Source: Corynebacterium uterequi (GTDB lineage Bacteria; Actinomycetota; Actinomycetes; Mycobacteriales; Mycobacteriaceae). From it: DNA of 64,000 bases. The notes beneath the pieces are model-generated. The model made no database searches. It saw nothing but the letters and a program-made list of their open reading frames with translations, and was not told the DNA's origin. The stretch spans positions 124,001 through 188,000 of the forward strand of contig NZ_CP011546.1 in assembly GCF_001021065.1 (NCBI RefSeq). The letters are read 5' to 3'. Every line of letters starts with the position of its first letter. Within the stretch, counting starts at the first letter, position 1. Below, in pieces: positions 53,859 through 64,000 of this stretch. A program made the translations under genes and the position numbers.

Positions 53859-53979
53859 GCCTTCATCACGCCGGGCGCTGTCCACAGGTTCGTGAGGACA
53901 CATCAGCGCTTCAGTGGGTTATCCACAGCCCGGCGGGCACGTCCTCGCGGAGCGGCTGACCGTGCGCCATGGTGAAGCC

Positions 53980-55113
53980 ATGACCACCCGCCACACCGCG
54001 TACCTGCTGCTTATCACCGGTGACGACACCGTCGCCGGCGAAGCCCGCCGCCTCGCCGCCGCCGCGTCCCGGGAGGTAGTCGAGCTCGCCGCCTCGGCCA
54101 CGTCCGCCGACGTCGCCCGCCACCTCACCCGCGCCGCCGCCGCCTTAATCGACGCCGAGGCGGCGACCCGCCACGCGGACGCCATCGCCGGCGCGCAGTG
54201 CCCCGCCTACCTCCTCGGCGTGGACTCCGCACCCCTCGACCTCACCGTGGCCCTCGACTGCCGCGCCCGGGAAGCCTTCGTCCTCCCGCAGGACGCTGAG
54301 ACCCTGCTAGTGCGGCTAGGGGAGCTGCCCGACACCCCACCGAGTCCGGGTTCGCGCGCCGCACCGCCCCCAGTGCGGGCGGACGTCGTCGCCCTGTGCG
54401 GTAGCGCCGGCGGTGCCGGCACGTCGGTGCTGGCTGCGGCGGTGGCCCGACGAGCCGCACACCGGGCGCCGGGCCGGCCGATCACGCTCATCGACGCCGA
54501 TGCCCGTTCGGGCGGAGTAGATCTGCTGTTGGGGTGCGAAGACGCCGCCGGCCCGCGCTGGCCCGACCTGGCGGGCAGCGCCGTGATCCCGGGGGCGGCA
54601 ACCATCCGGGCCGAAGATCTCTGGCGCGCCTTGCCCCAGGACGCGTCGGGCGTTGCCCTGCTCACCTCGTCGCGCGGCTTCCTCGCCGACCCGTGGCAGC
54701 TCGACGCCGCTGCGGTCACCACCATCACCAGAACCCTGGCGCAGGGCGACGGCCTCGTGGTCGTCGACGGCGGCGAACCCGCGTGGGCGGAGGCGGACGT
54801 CACCATCGTCGTGGTCCCGGCCGAGGTCCGCGCCGCGTCGGCGGCTGCTGCAATGTGTGCGCAGTTGCGTGCGGACAAACTCGACCACGGGCTCATCGTG
54901 CGCCACCGTGGATGGTCCGGGCTGACCGCGAAGGAGGTTGCCGACGTCGCCCACGCTGAGGTGCTGGCCGAACTGCCGACGATCCCCGGGCTGGCGAAGA
55001 GCTGCGAGGTGTCCGGCCTGCCGAAGGTTCTTCCCCGCGCGCTGCGCCAGGCCGCCGACGCCGTCTACGCCGCCGTCGCGGGCAGCGGCGGCCGTCAGGG
55101 GTGGCGGTCATGA
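53980..55113 (+). CDS. Ssd/TadZ-like P-loop ATPase
   Basis: A 377-residue protein, orthologous by position to Mtb Rv3660c (Ssd) and in role to TadZ/CpaE. An N-terminal receiver-like domain is followed by a MinD-like ATPase domain with a deviant Walker A (CGSAGGAGTSVLAAAVA, about 139-155) and the LIDADARSGGVDLLLG motif. Usual Walker A ends GKT/S; here it is GTS, so ATPase activity is uncertain. The ATG at 53980 is chosen because the upstream extension is not family-like. Positions the Tad pilus machine and may act in septum placement. Overlaps the next gene (ATGA). Confidence 0.85.
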   Translation: MTTRHTAYLLLITGDDTVAGEARRLAAAASREVVELAASATSADVARHLTRAAAALIDAEAATRHADAIAGAQCPAYLLGVDSAPLDLTVALDCRAREAFVLPQDAETLLVRLGELPDTPPSPGSRAAPPPVRADVVALCGSAGGAGTSVLAAAVARRAAHRAPGRPITLIDADARSGGVDLLLGCEDAAGPRWPDLAGSAVIPGAATIRAEDLWRALPQDASGVALLTSSRGFLADPWQLDAAAVTTITRTLAQGDGLVVVDGGEPAWAEADVTIVVVPAEVRAASAAAAMCAQLRADKLDHGLIVRHRGWSGLTAKEVADVAHAEVLAELPTIPGLAKSCEVSGLPKVLPRALRQAADAVYAAVAGSGGRQGWRS

Positions 55114-56261
55114 TCTCCCCGGATCTCATGGACAAGCTGCATCGCCGCTACGTGGCCGAGCCCGCCCTGGCCGGCGCGGACGCCGCGACCCTCGCCCGGG
55201 TGGTCCGGGAGGAGGCTGGCGTCATCAGCGACGTCGACGTCCTCGATGTCCTCCGGCGCCTGCACGACGACACTCATGGCGCCGGCCCGCTTGAGCGGCT
55301 GCTCACCCTGGACGGGGTCACCGACGTCTGCGTCAATTCACCCACCGACGTATGGATCGACCGTGGTCGAGGAATGGAGCGGGCAGCACTGTCCTTCGAC
55401 GACGACGCCGACGTGCGCCGCCTTGCCTGCCGCCTGGCCGGCCAGTGCGGGCAGCGGCTCGACGACGCCCGCCCCTTCGTTGACGGGCGCCTGCGCCGAG
55501 ACGACGGCACCGCCATCCGCCTGCACGCCGTACTGAGCCCGCCCGCGCGCACACACACCGCGATCAGCCTGCGCGTGCTGCGGCAAAACCGGACCAGCCT
55601 GGCGGAGCTGGCGGAATCCGGCACCTTCCCCCTAGCCCTGGTGGACGCCCTTCGGGAGGTGATCGACGCCCACCGCAGCGTGCTCGTCACCGGCGGGACC
55701 GGCAGCGGGAAAACGACGCTGCTCTCCGCCTTGCTGGCCGAGGTTGACCCCAGCGAGCGCATCATCTGCATCGAAGACACCGCGGAGCTAGACCCGGCGC
55801 ACCCCCACGTCCTGGGGCTGACCACGCGGCGGGCCAACACCGAAAACGCCGGGGCCATCACCATGTCCGAGCTGCTCATTCAGGCTCTGCGCATGCGTCC
55901 CGACCGGGTGGTTGTCGGCGAGATCCGCGGCGCCGAAGTGGTGGATCTGCTCGCCGCGCTGAACACGGGCCACCACGGCGGGGCGGGGACGGTCCACGCC
56001 AACAGCGCCGCCGAGGTCCCGGCCCGCCTGGAAGCCCTCGCGGCACTCGGCGGGCTGGGGCGAACGGCCTTGCACTCCCAGCTTGCGGCCGCCGTGGATG
56101 TCGTGCTCACCATGCGCAAGGACGCCCACGGGCACCGCCGCCGCTACCTCGCCGAGATCGCCACCCTGGCTGGCAACCCGGTCACCGTGCGCGTGGTGTG
56201 GCGCCCGGGGCAGGACATCACCGACGAGCTTCGGGCACGTCTGCGCGGTGAGCTGCCATGA
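55110..56261 (+). CDS. Tad secretion ATPase TadA/CpaF
   Basis: A 383-residue hexameric motor for Flp pilus assembly. N-terminal domain (1-160), then Walker [33 protein letters not shown] (Asp box), [24 protein letters not shown] (Walker B region; quoted in part) and the His box. The ATG at 55110 overlaps the previous stop (TCATGA). Named TadA for the pilus ATPase; it is unrelated to the tRNA deaminase at 1844. Confidence 0.93.
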   Translation: MISPDLMDKLHRRYVAEPALAGADAATLARVVREEAGVISDVDVLDVLRRLHDDTHGAGPLERLLTLDGVTDVCVNSPTDVWIDRGRGMERAALSFDDDADVRRLACRLAGQCGQRLDDARPFVDGRLRRDDGTAIRLHAVLSPPARTHTAISLRVLRQNRTSLAELAESGTFPLALVDALREVIDAHRSVLVTGGTGSGKTTLLSALLAEVDPSERIICIEDTAELDPAHPHVLGLTTRRANTENAGAITMSELLIQALRMRPDRVVVGEIRGAEVVDLLAALNTGHHGGAGTVHANSAAEVPARLEALAALGGLGRTALHSQLAAAVDVVLTMRKDAHGHRRRYLAEIATLAGNPVTVRVVWRPGQDITDELRARLRGELP

Positions 56262-57061
56262 TGCCACTCATCAGCGTCGTCACCGCCCTGCTGCTACCCG
56301 AGCCCCGCCCGGGCCTGCGCCTGCCGCAATCCACCGCCGAGACCGCCGGGACTGCCCGTCGAACCGGGGTCGCCCGCCGCCTTCTGCCTGCCCTGCCGGC
56401 AGCCGTCGGGCTGGCGACGCTGGCCTTCCTCGTCATCGGGCGCGTCGGGATCCTCATCGCCGTCGCTCTGGCCGGGGCGACGGGAACCTATCTCCTTCAC
56501 GCCCATCACCGGCGCCGCCACGCACGGGCGATCGAGGAGGCCACCGAGCGGCTGTTGACCGCAGTCATCGACGAGGCCGAGGCCGGCGCGCTCCTGCCCG
56601 CGGCAGTGGCCTCCGCCGCGAAGGAGGCCACTGCCAGCCCGTCGGCGGTGCGGGACGCCTTCGCCGCCGCCGCTGCCTACGCCCACCGGGGCGGGGCCGG
56701 ATACGACATCCTCCGAGGAAGCGAGGAGGACGCGGTGCGCCAGGTCGGACACCTTTGGGCCCTGTCGGACAGCCTAGGGCTGCCCGCCGCGCAGCTCCTG
56801 CACACCGCCCGATCGCGTCTGCGAGCGTCCTTACGCCGGCAATCCCAGGTGCGCGCGGCCCTGCAAGGCCCCCAGTTCAGCGGCCTTGTCCTTGCCGCGC
56901 TCCCGGTCGGCGGGCTGGCGCTGGGCACGAGCATGGGCGCTGATTCCCTCAACGTGCTGCTGCGCGACGGCCCGTCGTCGGTGCTGCTCATCGTCGGAGT
57001 GGCGCTCGACTGTGCCGGGCTGCTCGCCTGCCACGCCCTCGTAAGAAGGGCAGGTGGTTAA
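56258..57061 (+). CDS. Tad inner-membrane platform protein TadB
   Basis: A 267-residue GspF-type platform protein. Two helices near the N-terminus (about 45-80), a cytoplasmic helical domain containing EATERLLTAVIDEAEAGALL, and two C-terminal helices (about 210-260). It overlaps the ATPase stop by four bases and the TadC frame by eight. Slightly short for TadB, as is usual for actinobacteria. Confidence 0.85.
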   Translation: MMPLISVVTALLLPEPRPGLRLPQSTAETAGTARRTGVARRLLPALPAAVGLATLAFLVIGRVGILIAVALAGATGTYLLHAHHRRRHARAIEEATERLLTAVIDEAEAGALLPAAVASAAKEATASPSAVRDAFAAAAAYAHRGGAGYDILRGSEEDAVRQVGHLWALSDSLGLPAAQLLHTARSRLRASLRRQSQVRAALQGPQFSGLVLAALPVGGLALGTSMGADSLNVLLRDGPSSVLLIVGVALDCAGLLACHALVRRAGG

Positions 57062-57623
57062 CGTGCTGGGACCAGCCATCCTCGCCGCCTTGGCCCTCCT
57101 GCTCGGGGCGACCACCCCGGCCACACGGATCACCGCGGAGAACTGCGCCACTCGGCCTAAGGCCCCGCGCGACGGCCCGGTCGCGGCGGATCGTTGCGAA
57201 CTGGCCGATGACCTCGACCTGCTGGCGACGTGCGTGAGCGCGGGGTTGCCCCTGGCTGCGGCCACCGCGGCCGTCGCCGGGGCAGCCGGGGAGTCGACCG
57301 CGGCGGGGTGGAGCCACATCGCCACCCTGCTGTCGTTGGGTACCGACGCGGATCAGGCCTTCGACGTCGCCTCCCACCCCGGGTTTGAGGACGTGGCCCG
57401 CCACGTCCGACGGTCCTTACACTCCGGCACCGCCCTGGCGAGCGGCTGCCACGACCTCGCTAAGCGCCTTCGGGCGCAGGCCGAGGACGACGCCACGGCC
57501 CGCGCCGAACGCGTCGGAGTGCTCATCGCCCTTCCCCTGACCCTGTGCTTCCTGCCCGCTTTCCTGCTGCTCGGCCTGGCGCCGATGATCCTCAGCCTAG
57601 GAACCGACCTGTTCACACCCTAA
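57054..57623 (+). CDS. Tad inner-membrane platform protein TadC
   Basis: A 189-residue GspF-fold partner of TadB, with the helical segment DLDLLATCVSAGLPLAAATA (about 52-71), a later HSGTALASGCHDLAKRLRAQ, and a C-terminal membrane segment LPLTLCFLPAFLLLGLAPMIL. The start is GTG at 57054 (overlapping tadB) or GTG at 57063. It precedes the pilin gene by 35 bp with a strong AAGGAGGA site between. Confidence 0.83.
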   Translation: MVNVLGPAILAALALLLGATTPATRITAENCATRPKAPRDGPVAADRCELADDLDLLATCVSAGLPLAAATAAVAGAAGESTAAGWSHIATLLSLGTDADQAFDVASHPGFEDVARHVRRSLHSGTALASGCHDLAKRLRAQAEDDATARAERVGVLIALPLTLCFLPAFLLLGLAPMILSLGTDLFTP

Positions 57624-57658
57624 CCATTTCACCCCCGTCGATATAAGGAGGAGTCCTC

Positions 57659-57868
57659 ATGACCATCTATTCCGCCCTCATCACCCACCTGCGCCGGCTT
57701 TCTGACCTGTACCGGGACGAACGAGGCATGTCCACCATCGAATACGCCATGGGATCGTTGGCCGCGGCCGCGCTCGCAGCGGTGCTGTTCGTGGTGGTCA
57801 ACGGCGACGGTGTCACCACCGCCATGGAAGCGATCATCACCGATGCCCTGTCCAACACCCCGAACTAA
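57659..57868 (+). CDS. Flp/Tad major pilin (DUF4244 type)
   Basis: A 69-residue pilin. After a 23-residue basic leader comes the processing site G-MSTIEYAMG, with Glu at +5 and Tyr at +6 as in Flp pilins, then a hydrophobic helix SLAAAALAAVLFVVVNG and a short tail. A strong ribosome site (AAGGAGGA, 57644-57651) suggests high expression, expected for the fibre subunit. Mature size would be about 46 residues. Confidence 0.88.
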   Translation: MTIYSALITHLRRLSDLYRDERGMSTIEYAMGSLAAAALAAVLFVVVNGDGVTTAMEAIITDALSNTPN

Positions 57869-58178
57869 CCCTCGTCGCTGTGCCGGGGACACCGGAAGCG
57901 TGACGGTGGAGGCGGCGCTGTCGCTGAGCAGCCTGGTGCTGGTCGCGGCGGGCATCGTCGCCGGGCTCGCCACGGTATCCGCGCAGATCACGGCGGTCGA
58001 CGCTGCCGGGGCGGCGGCCCGGGCTCACGCCATCGGCGTCGCCTACACCCCGCCGCGTGGTGTCGCCGAGGTCGCCGAGGCCGACGGTGTGGTCACCGCC
58101 GTCGTGCGGGTCCCGGCCCCGCTCGGCGAACGGCAGGCCAGCGCGCGCTTCCCCGTCGAGCGGGCGGCCACCCGGTGA
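57843..58178 (+). CDS. TadE-like minor pseudopilin
   Basis: A 111-residue protein with a leader ending GDTG, then SVTVEAALSLSSLVLVAAG, the TadE class III signal (Glu at +5), and an extracytoplasmic domain. The most likely start is ATG 57843, which overlaps the pilin gene by 26 bases; GTG 57810 and a GTG close to the processing site are alternatives. It overlaps the next gene by four bases. Confidence 0.8.
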   Translation: MPCPTPRTNPRRCAGDTGSVTVEAALSLSSLVLVAAGIVAGLATVSAQITAVDAAGAAARAHAIGVAYTPPRGVAEVAEADGVVTAVVRVPAPLGERQASARFPVERAATR

Positions 58179-58497
58179 TTCGCGACGAGCGGGGCAGCGC
58201 CTCGGTGGCCACGGCTGGGATCATCGCCGCCCTGGTGTCCCTGGCGCTGGTGGCCGTCGAGCTGGGCGCGGCCCGGGTCGACAGTCACCGAAGTCAGGTG
58301 GCGGCAGACCTCGCGGCCGTCGCTGGCGCGACCGCTCACGCCCTCGGCGAGGACGGCTGTGCCGCAGCTCAGGTAACGGCCCAGCTCAACGACGCCGTCG
58401 TCGCCGAGTGTGCGGTGGACGGCGGGGACGTCACCGTCACCGCCGAGGTGCACCGCGCCCGCCGCGTCGCCCGGGCGGGGCCGCTGATGGCCGCCAG

Positions 58498-58501
<4 letters not shown>
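58175..58501 (+). CDS. TadE/Rv3654c-like secreted protein
   Basis: A 108-residue protein with a short leader DERG, then SASVATAGIIAALVSLALVAVE, a helix, and a domain with two Cys (C62 and C79) that could pair. It matches the helicase/secretion-neighbourhood TadE-like family found beside a DEAD helicase in actinobacteria. GTG start at 58175, overlapping the TadE stop. The Ala residue replaces Glu at +5, so processing may differ from the other pilins. It converges on the helicase gene with a four-base overlap. Confidence 0.8.
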
Positions 58502-60828
<2,327 letters not shown>

Positions 60829-61086
60829 CGAAAAAGTACCCCCGCGGGTGTAGTTGGCCGGGTTTCCAGGGTGCGTCGATGATCCTCGACGGGTCAAATC
60901 CACCGTCGTGTGAGACACTGGACGTGGTCACAGCATCTGTGCGCAGTTTTTCTTGGGTGCTCGCAAGAGTCATTGACGCGGGCATCAGGTTTCCTCTGGC
61001 GAGGGGGCTTGGTGGTTCGGCTGTGACCCGGCTTCCCGAAACTCGGGTTGACGACCAAACCCACAATCCAGAAGAAGGTAAACACA

Positions 61087-61290
61087 ATGGCAACTGGCAC
61101 CGTGAAGTGGTTCAACGCTGAAAAGGGCTTCGGCTTCATCGCTCCGGACGACGGCTCCTCCGACGTCTTCGTTCACTACTCCGAGATCCAGGGCAACGGC
61201 TTCCGCACCCTGGAGGAGAACCAGCCGGTCGAGTTCGAGATCGGCGAGGGCGCCAAGGGCCCGCAGGCCCAGCAGGTCCGCGCCCTCTAA
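61087..61290 (+). CDS. cold-shock protein, CspA family
   Basis: A 67-residue single-strand nucleic acid chaperone with RNP1 KGFGFI and RNP2 [17 protein letters not shown] precedes the ATG at 61087. The 258 bp between the helicase gene and this ATG provide a long 5' region; a possible cold-shock leader is suggested by its length, but no specific element was identified in it. Orthologue by position of Mtb cspA (Rv3648c). Confidence 0.95.
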   Translation: MATGTVKWFNAEKGFGFIAPDDGSSDVFVHYSEIQGNGFRTLEENQPVEFEIGEGAKGPQAQQVRAL

Positions 61291-61308
61291 GGACGCCGCC
61301 GTCGCACT

Positions 61309-61335
61309 GCCCTCGGGTTACCCCGGGGGCTTTTT
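61309..61335 (+). terminator. terminator of csp
   Basis: GCCCTCGGG (61309-61317) pairs with CCCCGGGGGC (61321-61330, one G.U pair), followed by TTTTTG. It ends at the stop of the convergent DedA gene. Confidence 0.8.
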
Positions 61336-61336
61336 G

Positions 61337-61963
61337 TTATGCCTGGGAGACGGCGCGGCGCTCGTCGAGCCAGTTGAGCACTACCGCCTGGGCCTTCTGG
61401 ATGACCACGCCCACCAGCGTGCCGGCCACGATGCCCACGGCCACGCCGATGAGCGGCGAGCCCTGGAAGAGCAGCCCGCCGACGTAGCCGACGCCGATGA
61501 CGGTTCCGGCCCAGACGAACACGCCGATCGTGTCGTAGATGACGAACACGATCCAGTTGTAGTTCAGGCTGCCGAGCATGAGCGTGAGGGTGAAGCGGGC
61601 GTAGGGCACGAAGCGGGCGATGATGATGGTCGCCCCGCCGTAGGCCGACATGGTGCGCTTGATCCAGGACACGGCCCTGCCGGTGCGACTGCCTGGCCTA
61701 ATCCGGGCCATCCGGCGCTGGAATCGTTGGCCGACGATGTAGCAGGTGTTGTCCCCGATCATCGTGCCGAGGACGGCGGCGGTGAACAGCCACTGCAGGT
61801 CGGGGTGCCCGGTGGAGCCGGACCACGCCGCCCCGAGGCTCAAGACCGGCTCCGCGGGGATGGTGGGCATGACCGCGTCGATGAAGCAGACCAGGGACAC
61901 CAGCGGGAGGAAGACCGGGAGGGTGACGATGGTTTCCACCCAGGCGATGAGCTGGTCGTTCAT
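61337..61963 (-). CDS. DedA-family membrane protein
   Basis: A 208-residue DedA/SNARE-associated protein with about five helices. Family marks are FIDAVMPTIPAEPVLSLGA (about 28-46), GTMIGDNTCYIVGQRF (about 68-83) and the conserved ARFVPYARFTLTLMLG (about 119-134). The ATG at 61963 gives the usual DedA start; the upstream extension to 62212 is not family-like. DedA proteins act as lipid-carrier (undecaprenyl phosphate) flippases or membrane homeostasis factors. Confidence 0.88.
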   Translation of the reverse strand: MNDQLIAWVETIVTLPVFLPLVSLVCFIDAVMPTIPAEPVLSLGAAWSGSTGHPDLQWLFTAAVLGTMIGDNTCYIVGQRFQRRMARIRPGSRTGRAVSWIKRTMSAYGGATIIIARFVPYARFTLTLMLGSLNYNWIVFVIYDTIGVFVWAGTVIGVGYVGGLLFQGSPLIGVAVGIVAGTLVGVVIQKAQAVVLNWLDERRAVSQA

Positions 61964-62211
61964 GTCGATGAGCGGGCTTTCTGGTCGGCGGCGCCGCCGG
62001 CCGGGGCAGGTCGCTGCCGTGTCCGCGGCCGGGGCAAACAATCGACCACAGTCTAGTGCTCCTGGCCCCCGATGTGCACGTACCGTGGCACCTCCGCTGG
62101 AGGGCAAAGTGATACTGCGTGACGCGGTAGTTGTATATGGTGCATTAGAGTCGCGATACATTGACTCGGTAACGTCCGGGTGCGTCGAAGGAAGGAAGCT
62201 GGTCACAACCA

Positions 62212-64000
62212 ATGGCTGCGAACACGGCAGGTGGGAAGACCCTGGTTATTGTCGAGTCGGCGACGAAGGCCAAGAAGATCCAGAAGTACTTGGGCGCCGG
62301 TTACGTGGTGGAGGCCTCCGTGGGCCACATCCGCGACCTCCCGCGCGGCGCGGCCGACGTCCCGGCGAAGTACAAGAAGGAACCGTGGGCGCGCCTGGGC
62401 GTGGACACCGACGCGGGCTTCAAGCCGCTGTACGTGGTCAGCCCCGACAAGAAAAAGAAGGTCGCGGACCTCAAGGCCAAGCTCAAGCAGAGCGACCAGC
62501 TGTTCCTCGCCACCGACCCGGACCGCGAGGGCGAGGCGATCGCCTGGCACCTGCTGGAGGTGCTCAAGCCGAAGGTGCCGGTGCGACGGATGGTGTTCAA
62601 CGAGATCACCGAGTCCGCCATCCGGGAGGCCGCCAACAACACCCGTGACATCGACACTCACCTCGTGGACGCCCAGGAGACCCGCCGGATCCTCGACCGC
62701 CTTTATGGCTACGAGGTCTCCCCGGTGTTGTGGAAGAAGGTCATGCCGCGGCTGTCTGCCGGTCGCGTGCAGTCCGTGGCTACCCGGGTCATCGTCGAGC
62801 GTGAACGTGAGCGCATGGCCTTCGTCTCCGCTGGTTATTGGGACGTTTCCGCCCGCTTGGATACGGGAAACAACCAGGCCGATGCGGAGAATCCCCGGGA
62901 GTTCGACGCTCGGCTCGTCACCGTCGACGGCCGCCGCGTGGCGCAGGGGCGGGATTTCAACGACCGTGGCGAGCTCATCGCCACCGGGGCGGTCACCGTG
63001 GTGGATCAGGCCCTCGCCGAGGCGCTGGCCGATGGCCTGACCGGGACGACGCTGCGCGTGTCCTCGGTGGAGGAGAAGCCGTACTCCCGCAAGCCGCAGG
63101 CGCCGTTTATGACGTCGACGCTGCAGCAGGAGGCGGGCCGTCGCCTGCACTACACCTCCGAGCGGACGATGCGCATCGCCCAGCGGCTGTACGAAAACGG
63201 CCACATTACCTATATGCGTACGGACTCCACCTCGCTGTCGCAGCAGGGCCTCACCGCGGCCCGCAACGCCGCGCGCGCCCTGTTCGGCGAGGAATACCTT
63301 GCCGATTCCCCGCGCCGCTACGACCGCAAGGTGAAGAACTCACAGGAGGCGCACGAGGCGATCCGCCCGGCGGGCGATTCCTTCGCGACCCCCGGCCAGC
63401 TCTCGGGGCAGCTCGACGCCGAGGAGTTCAAGCTCTACGAGCTCATCTGGGCCCGCACGGTGGCCTCGCAGATGTCCGACGCGCGTGGCACCTCCATGAA
63501 GGTGACGGTGGCTGGCTCCGCCAACCACGATGGGTCTTCGACCCCGGTCGAATTCAGTGCGACGGGCCGGACCATCACCTTCCCCGGCTTCCTGCGTGCC
63601 CTGCCGGGCGGCGAACGCTCCGATTCGCCGCGGCTGCCGAGGCTCAGCTCCGGCGACCCGCTTACCGCCGCGTCGTTGAGCGCCGACGGCCACGTCACCA
63701 ACCCGCCGGCCCGCTACACCGAGGCCAGCCTGGTCAAGAAGATGGAGGACTTGGGCATCGGCAGGCCGTCGACGTACGCCTCGATCATCAAGACCATCCA
63801 GGACCGCGGCTACGTGTACTCCCGCGGCAACGCCCTCGTCCCCAGCTGGGTGGCGTTCGCCGTGGTGGGGCTCATGGAGCGCAACTTCACCCCGCTGGTC
63901 GATTACGACTTCACCTCCTCCATGGAGGACCAGCTCGACGCCATCGCGGCCGGCCACGAGGACCGCACCGAGTGGCTGACCGGCTTCTACTTCGGCGACG
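62212..64000 (+). CDS. topA: DNA topoisomerase I (5' part, runs off the window)
   Basis: The first 596 codons of type IA topoisomerase. Toprim domain with LVIVESATKAKKIQKYLG (about 11-28) and TDPDREGEAIAWHLLE (the D-x-D-x-E metal motif, about 103-118); the catalytic Tyr is in HITYMRTDST (about 334). The 3' end, with the actinobacterial Lys-rich tail, lies beyond 64000. The 248 bp before it hold its promoter, for which TTGTAT (near 62126) with GATACA 18 bp later is a candidate. AAGGAAGGAAG lies about 15-20 bases before the ATG. Confidence 0.95.
   Translation, partial: MAANTAGGKTLVIVESATKAKKIQKYLGAGYVVEASVGHIRDLPRGAADVPAKYKKEPWARLGVDTDAGFKPLYVVSPDKKKKVADLKAKLKQSDQLFLATDPDREGEAIAWHLLEVLKPKVPVRRMVFNEITESAIREAANNTRDIDTHLVDAQETRRILDRLYGYEVSPVLWKKVMPRLSAGRVQSVATRVIVERERERMAFVSAGYWDVSARLDTGNNQADAENPREFDARLVTVDGRRVAQGRDFNDRGELIATGAVTVVDQALAEALADGLTGTTLRVSSVEEKPYSRKPQAPFMTSTLQQEAGRRLHYTSERTMRIAQRLYENGHITYMRTDSTSLSQQGLTAARNAARALFGEEYLADSPRRYDRKVKNSQEAHEAIRPAGDSFATPGQLSGQLDAEEFKLYELIWARTVASQMSDARGTSMKVTVAGSANHDGSSTPVEFSATGRTITFPGFLRALPGGERSDSPRLPRLSSGDPLTAASLSADGHVTNPPARYTEASLVKKMEDLGIGRPSTYASIIKTIQDRGYVYSRGNALVPSWVAFAVVGLMERNFTPLVDYDFTSSMEDQLDAIAAGHEDRTEWLTGFYFGD

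Overview
The window is a 64 kb stretch of high-GC chromosome from an actinobacterium, almost certainly a Corynebacterium. Gene content and order match the conserved block that runs from the dnaX/recR/leuA/lysC/asd cluster to the whiB4-like/ponA/glxR/nth/marP/tad/cspA/topA cluster of C. glutamicum and, in the same relative order, of Mycobacterium tuberculosis (roughly the Rv3722c to Rv3646c orthologues). Genus-level hints are sigC diverging from katA after asd, the lysC gene with an internal start for a 172-residue beta subunit, the AspT aminotransferase before dnaX, and a GlxR-type CRP regulator. Identification is by reading protein motifs and synteny; no database search was run.

Layout. 0-3 kb: tyrA, a TadA partner protein, the tRNA deaminase tadA, a CsbD stress protein and tRNA-Ser(CGA). 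3-8.5 kb: an MMPL transporter overlapping tgt, then a queuosine-precursor transporter and glutamyl-Q-tRNA(Asp) synthetase, a compact queuosine salvage island. 8.5-12.1 kb: a methyltransferase divergent from a three-gene metal-chelate ABC importer. 12.3-18.1 kb: tRNA-Ser(GGA), SRP RNA, aspT, a hypothetical gene, dnaX, ybaB, recR. 18.3-23.7 kb, minus strand: leuA with a leader-peptide attenuator, a degenerate DnaQ-like protein, and the lipid II amidating pair murT-gatD. 23.7-32.3 kb: a DMT transporter, lysC-asd, two tandem YkvI-like membrane proteins, sigC and katA. 32.3-38.7 kb: an ABC-ATPase remnant and the Mrp cation/proton antiporter operon. 38.8-46.7 kb: a YhgE/Pip-like protein, tRNA-Pro(CGG), a metallophosphoesterase, a class A PBP with a PASTA domain, a WhiB regulator, small genes, an MBL hydrolase and glxR. 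47-53.6 kb: nth, a TlpA-like thioredoxin, a Nudix hydrolase, a MarP-like protease, an inactive-looking alpha/beta hydrolase, a holin-X-type membrane protein, a conserved hypothetical gene and a HAD phosphatase. 53.7-60.8 kb: a 6C RNA, a Tad pilus locus and a DEAD/DEAH helicase. 61-64 kb: csp, a DedA protein and the 5' part of topA.

Most of the window is vertically inherited core genome: no insertion sequence, integrase, CRISPR array or defence island is visible. The points of interest are subtler: a Tgt that has lost its three zinc cysteines and has an altered substrate loop; a DnaQ-like protein and an epoxide-hydrolase-like protein that lack catalytic residues; a MurT without its Cys4 ribbon; a leaderless leucine leader peptide before leuA; a 21-bp-period repeat at the 3' end of glxR; and a broken ABC gene between katA and the Mrp operon.
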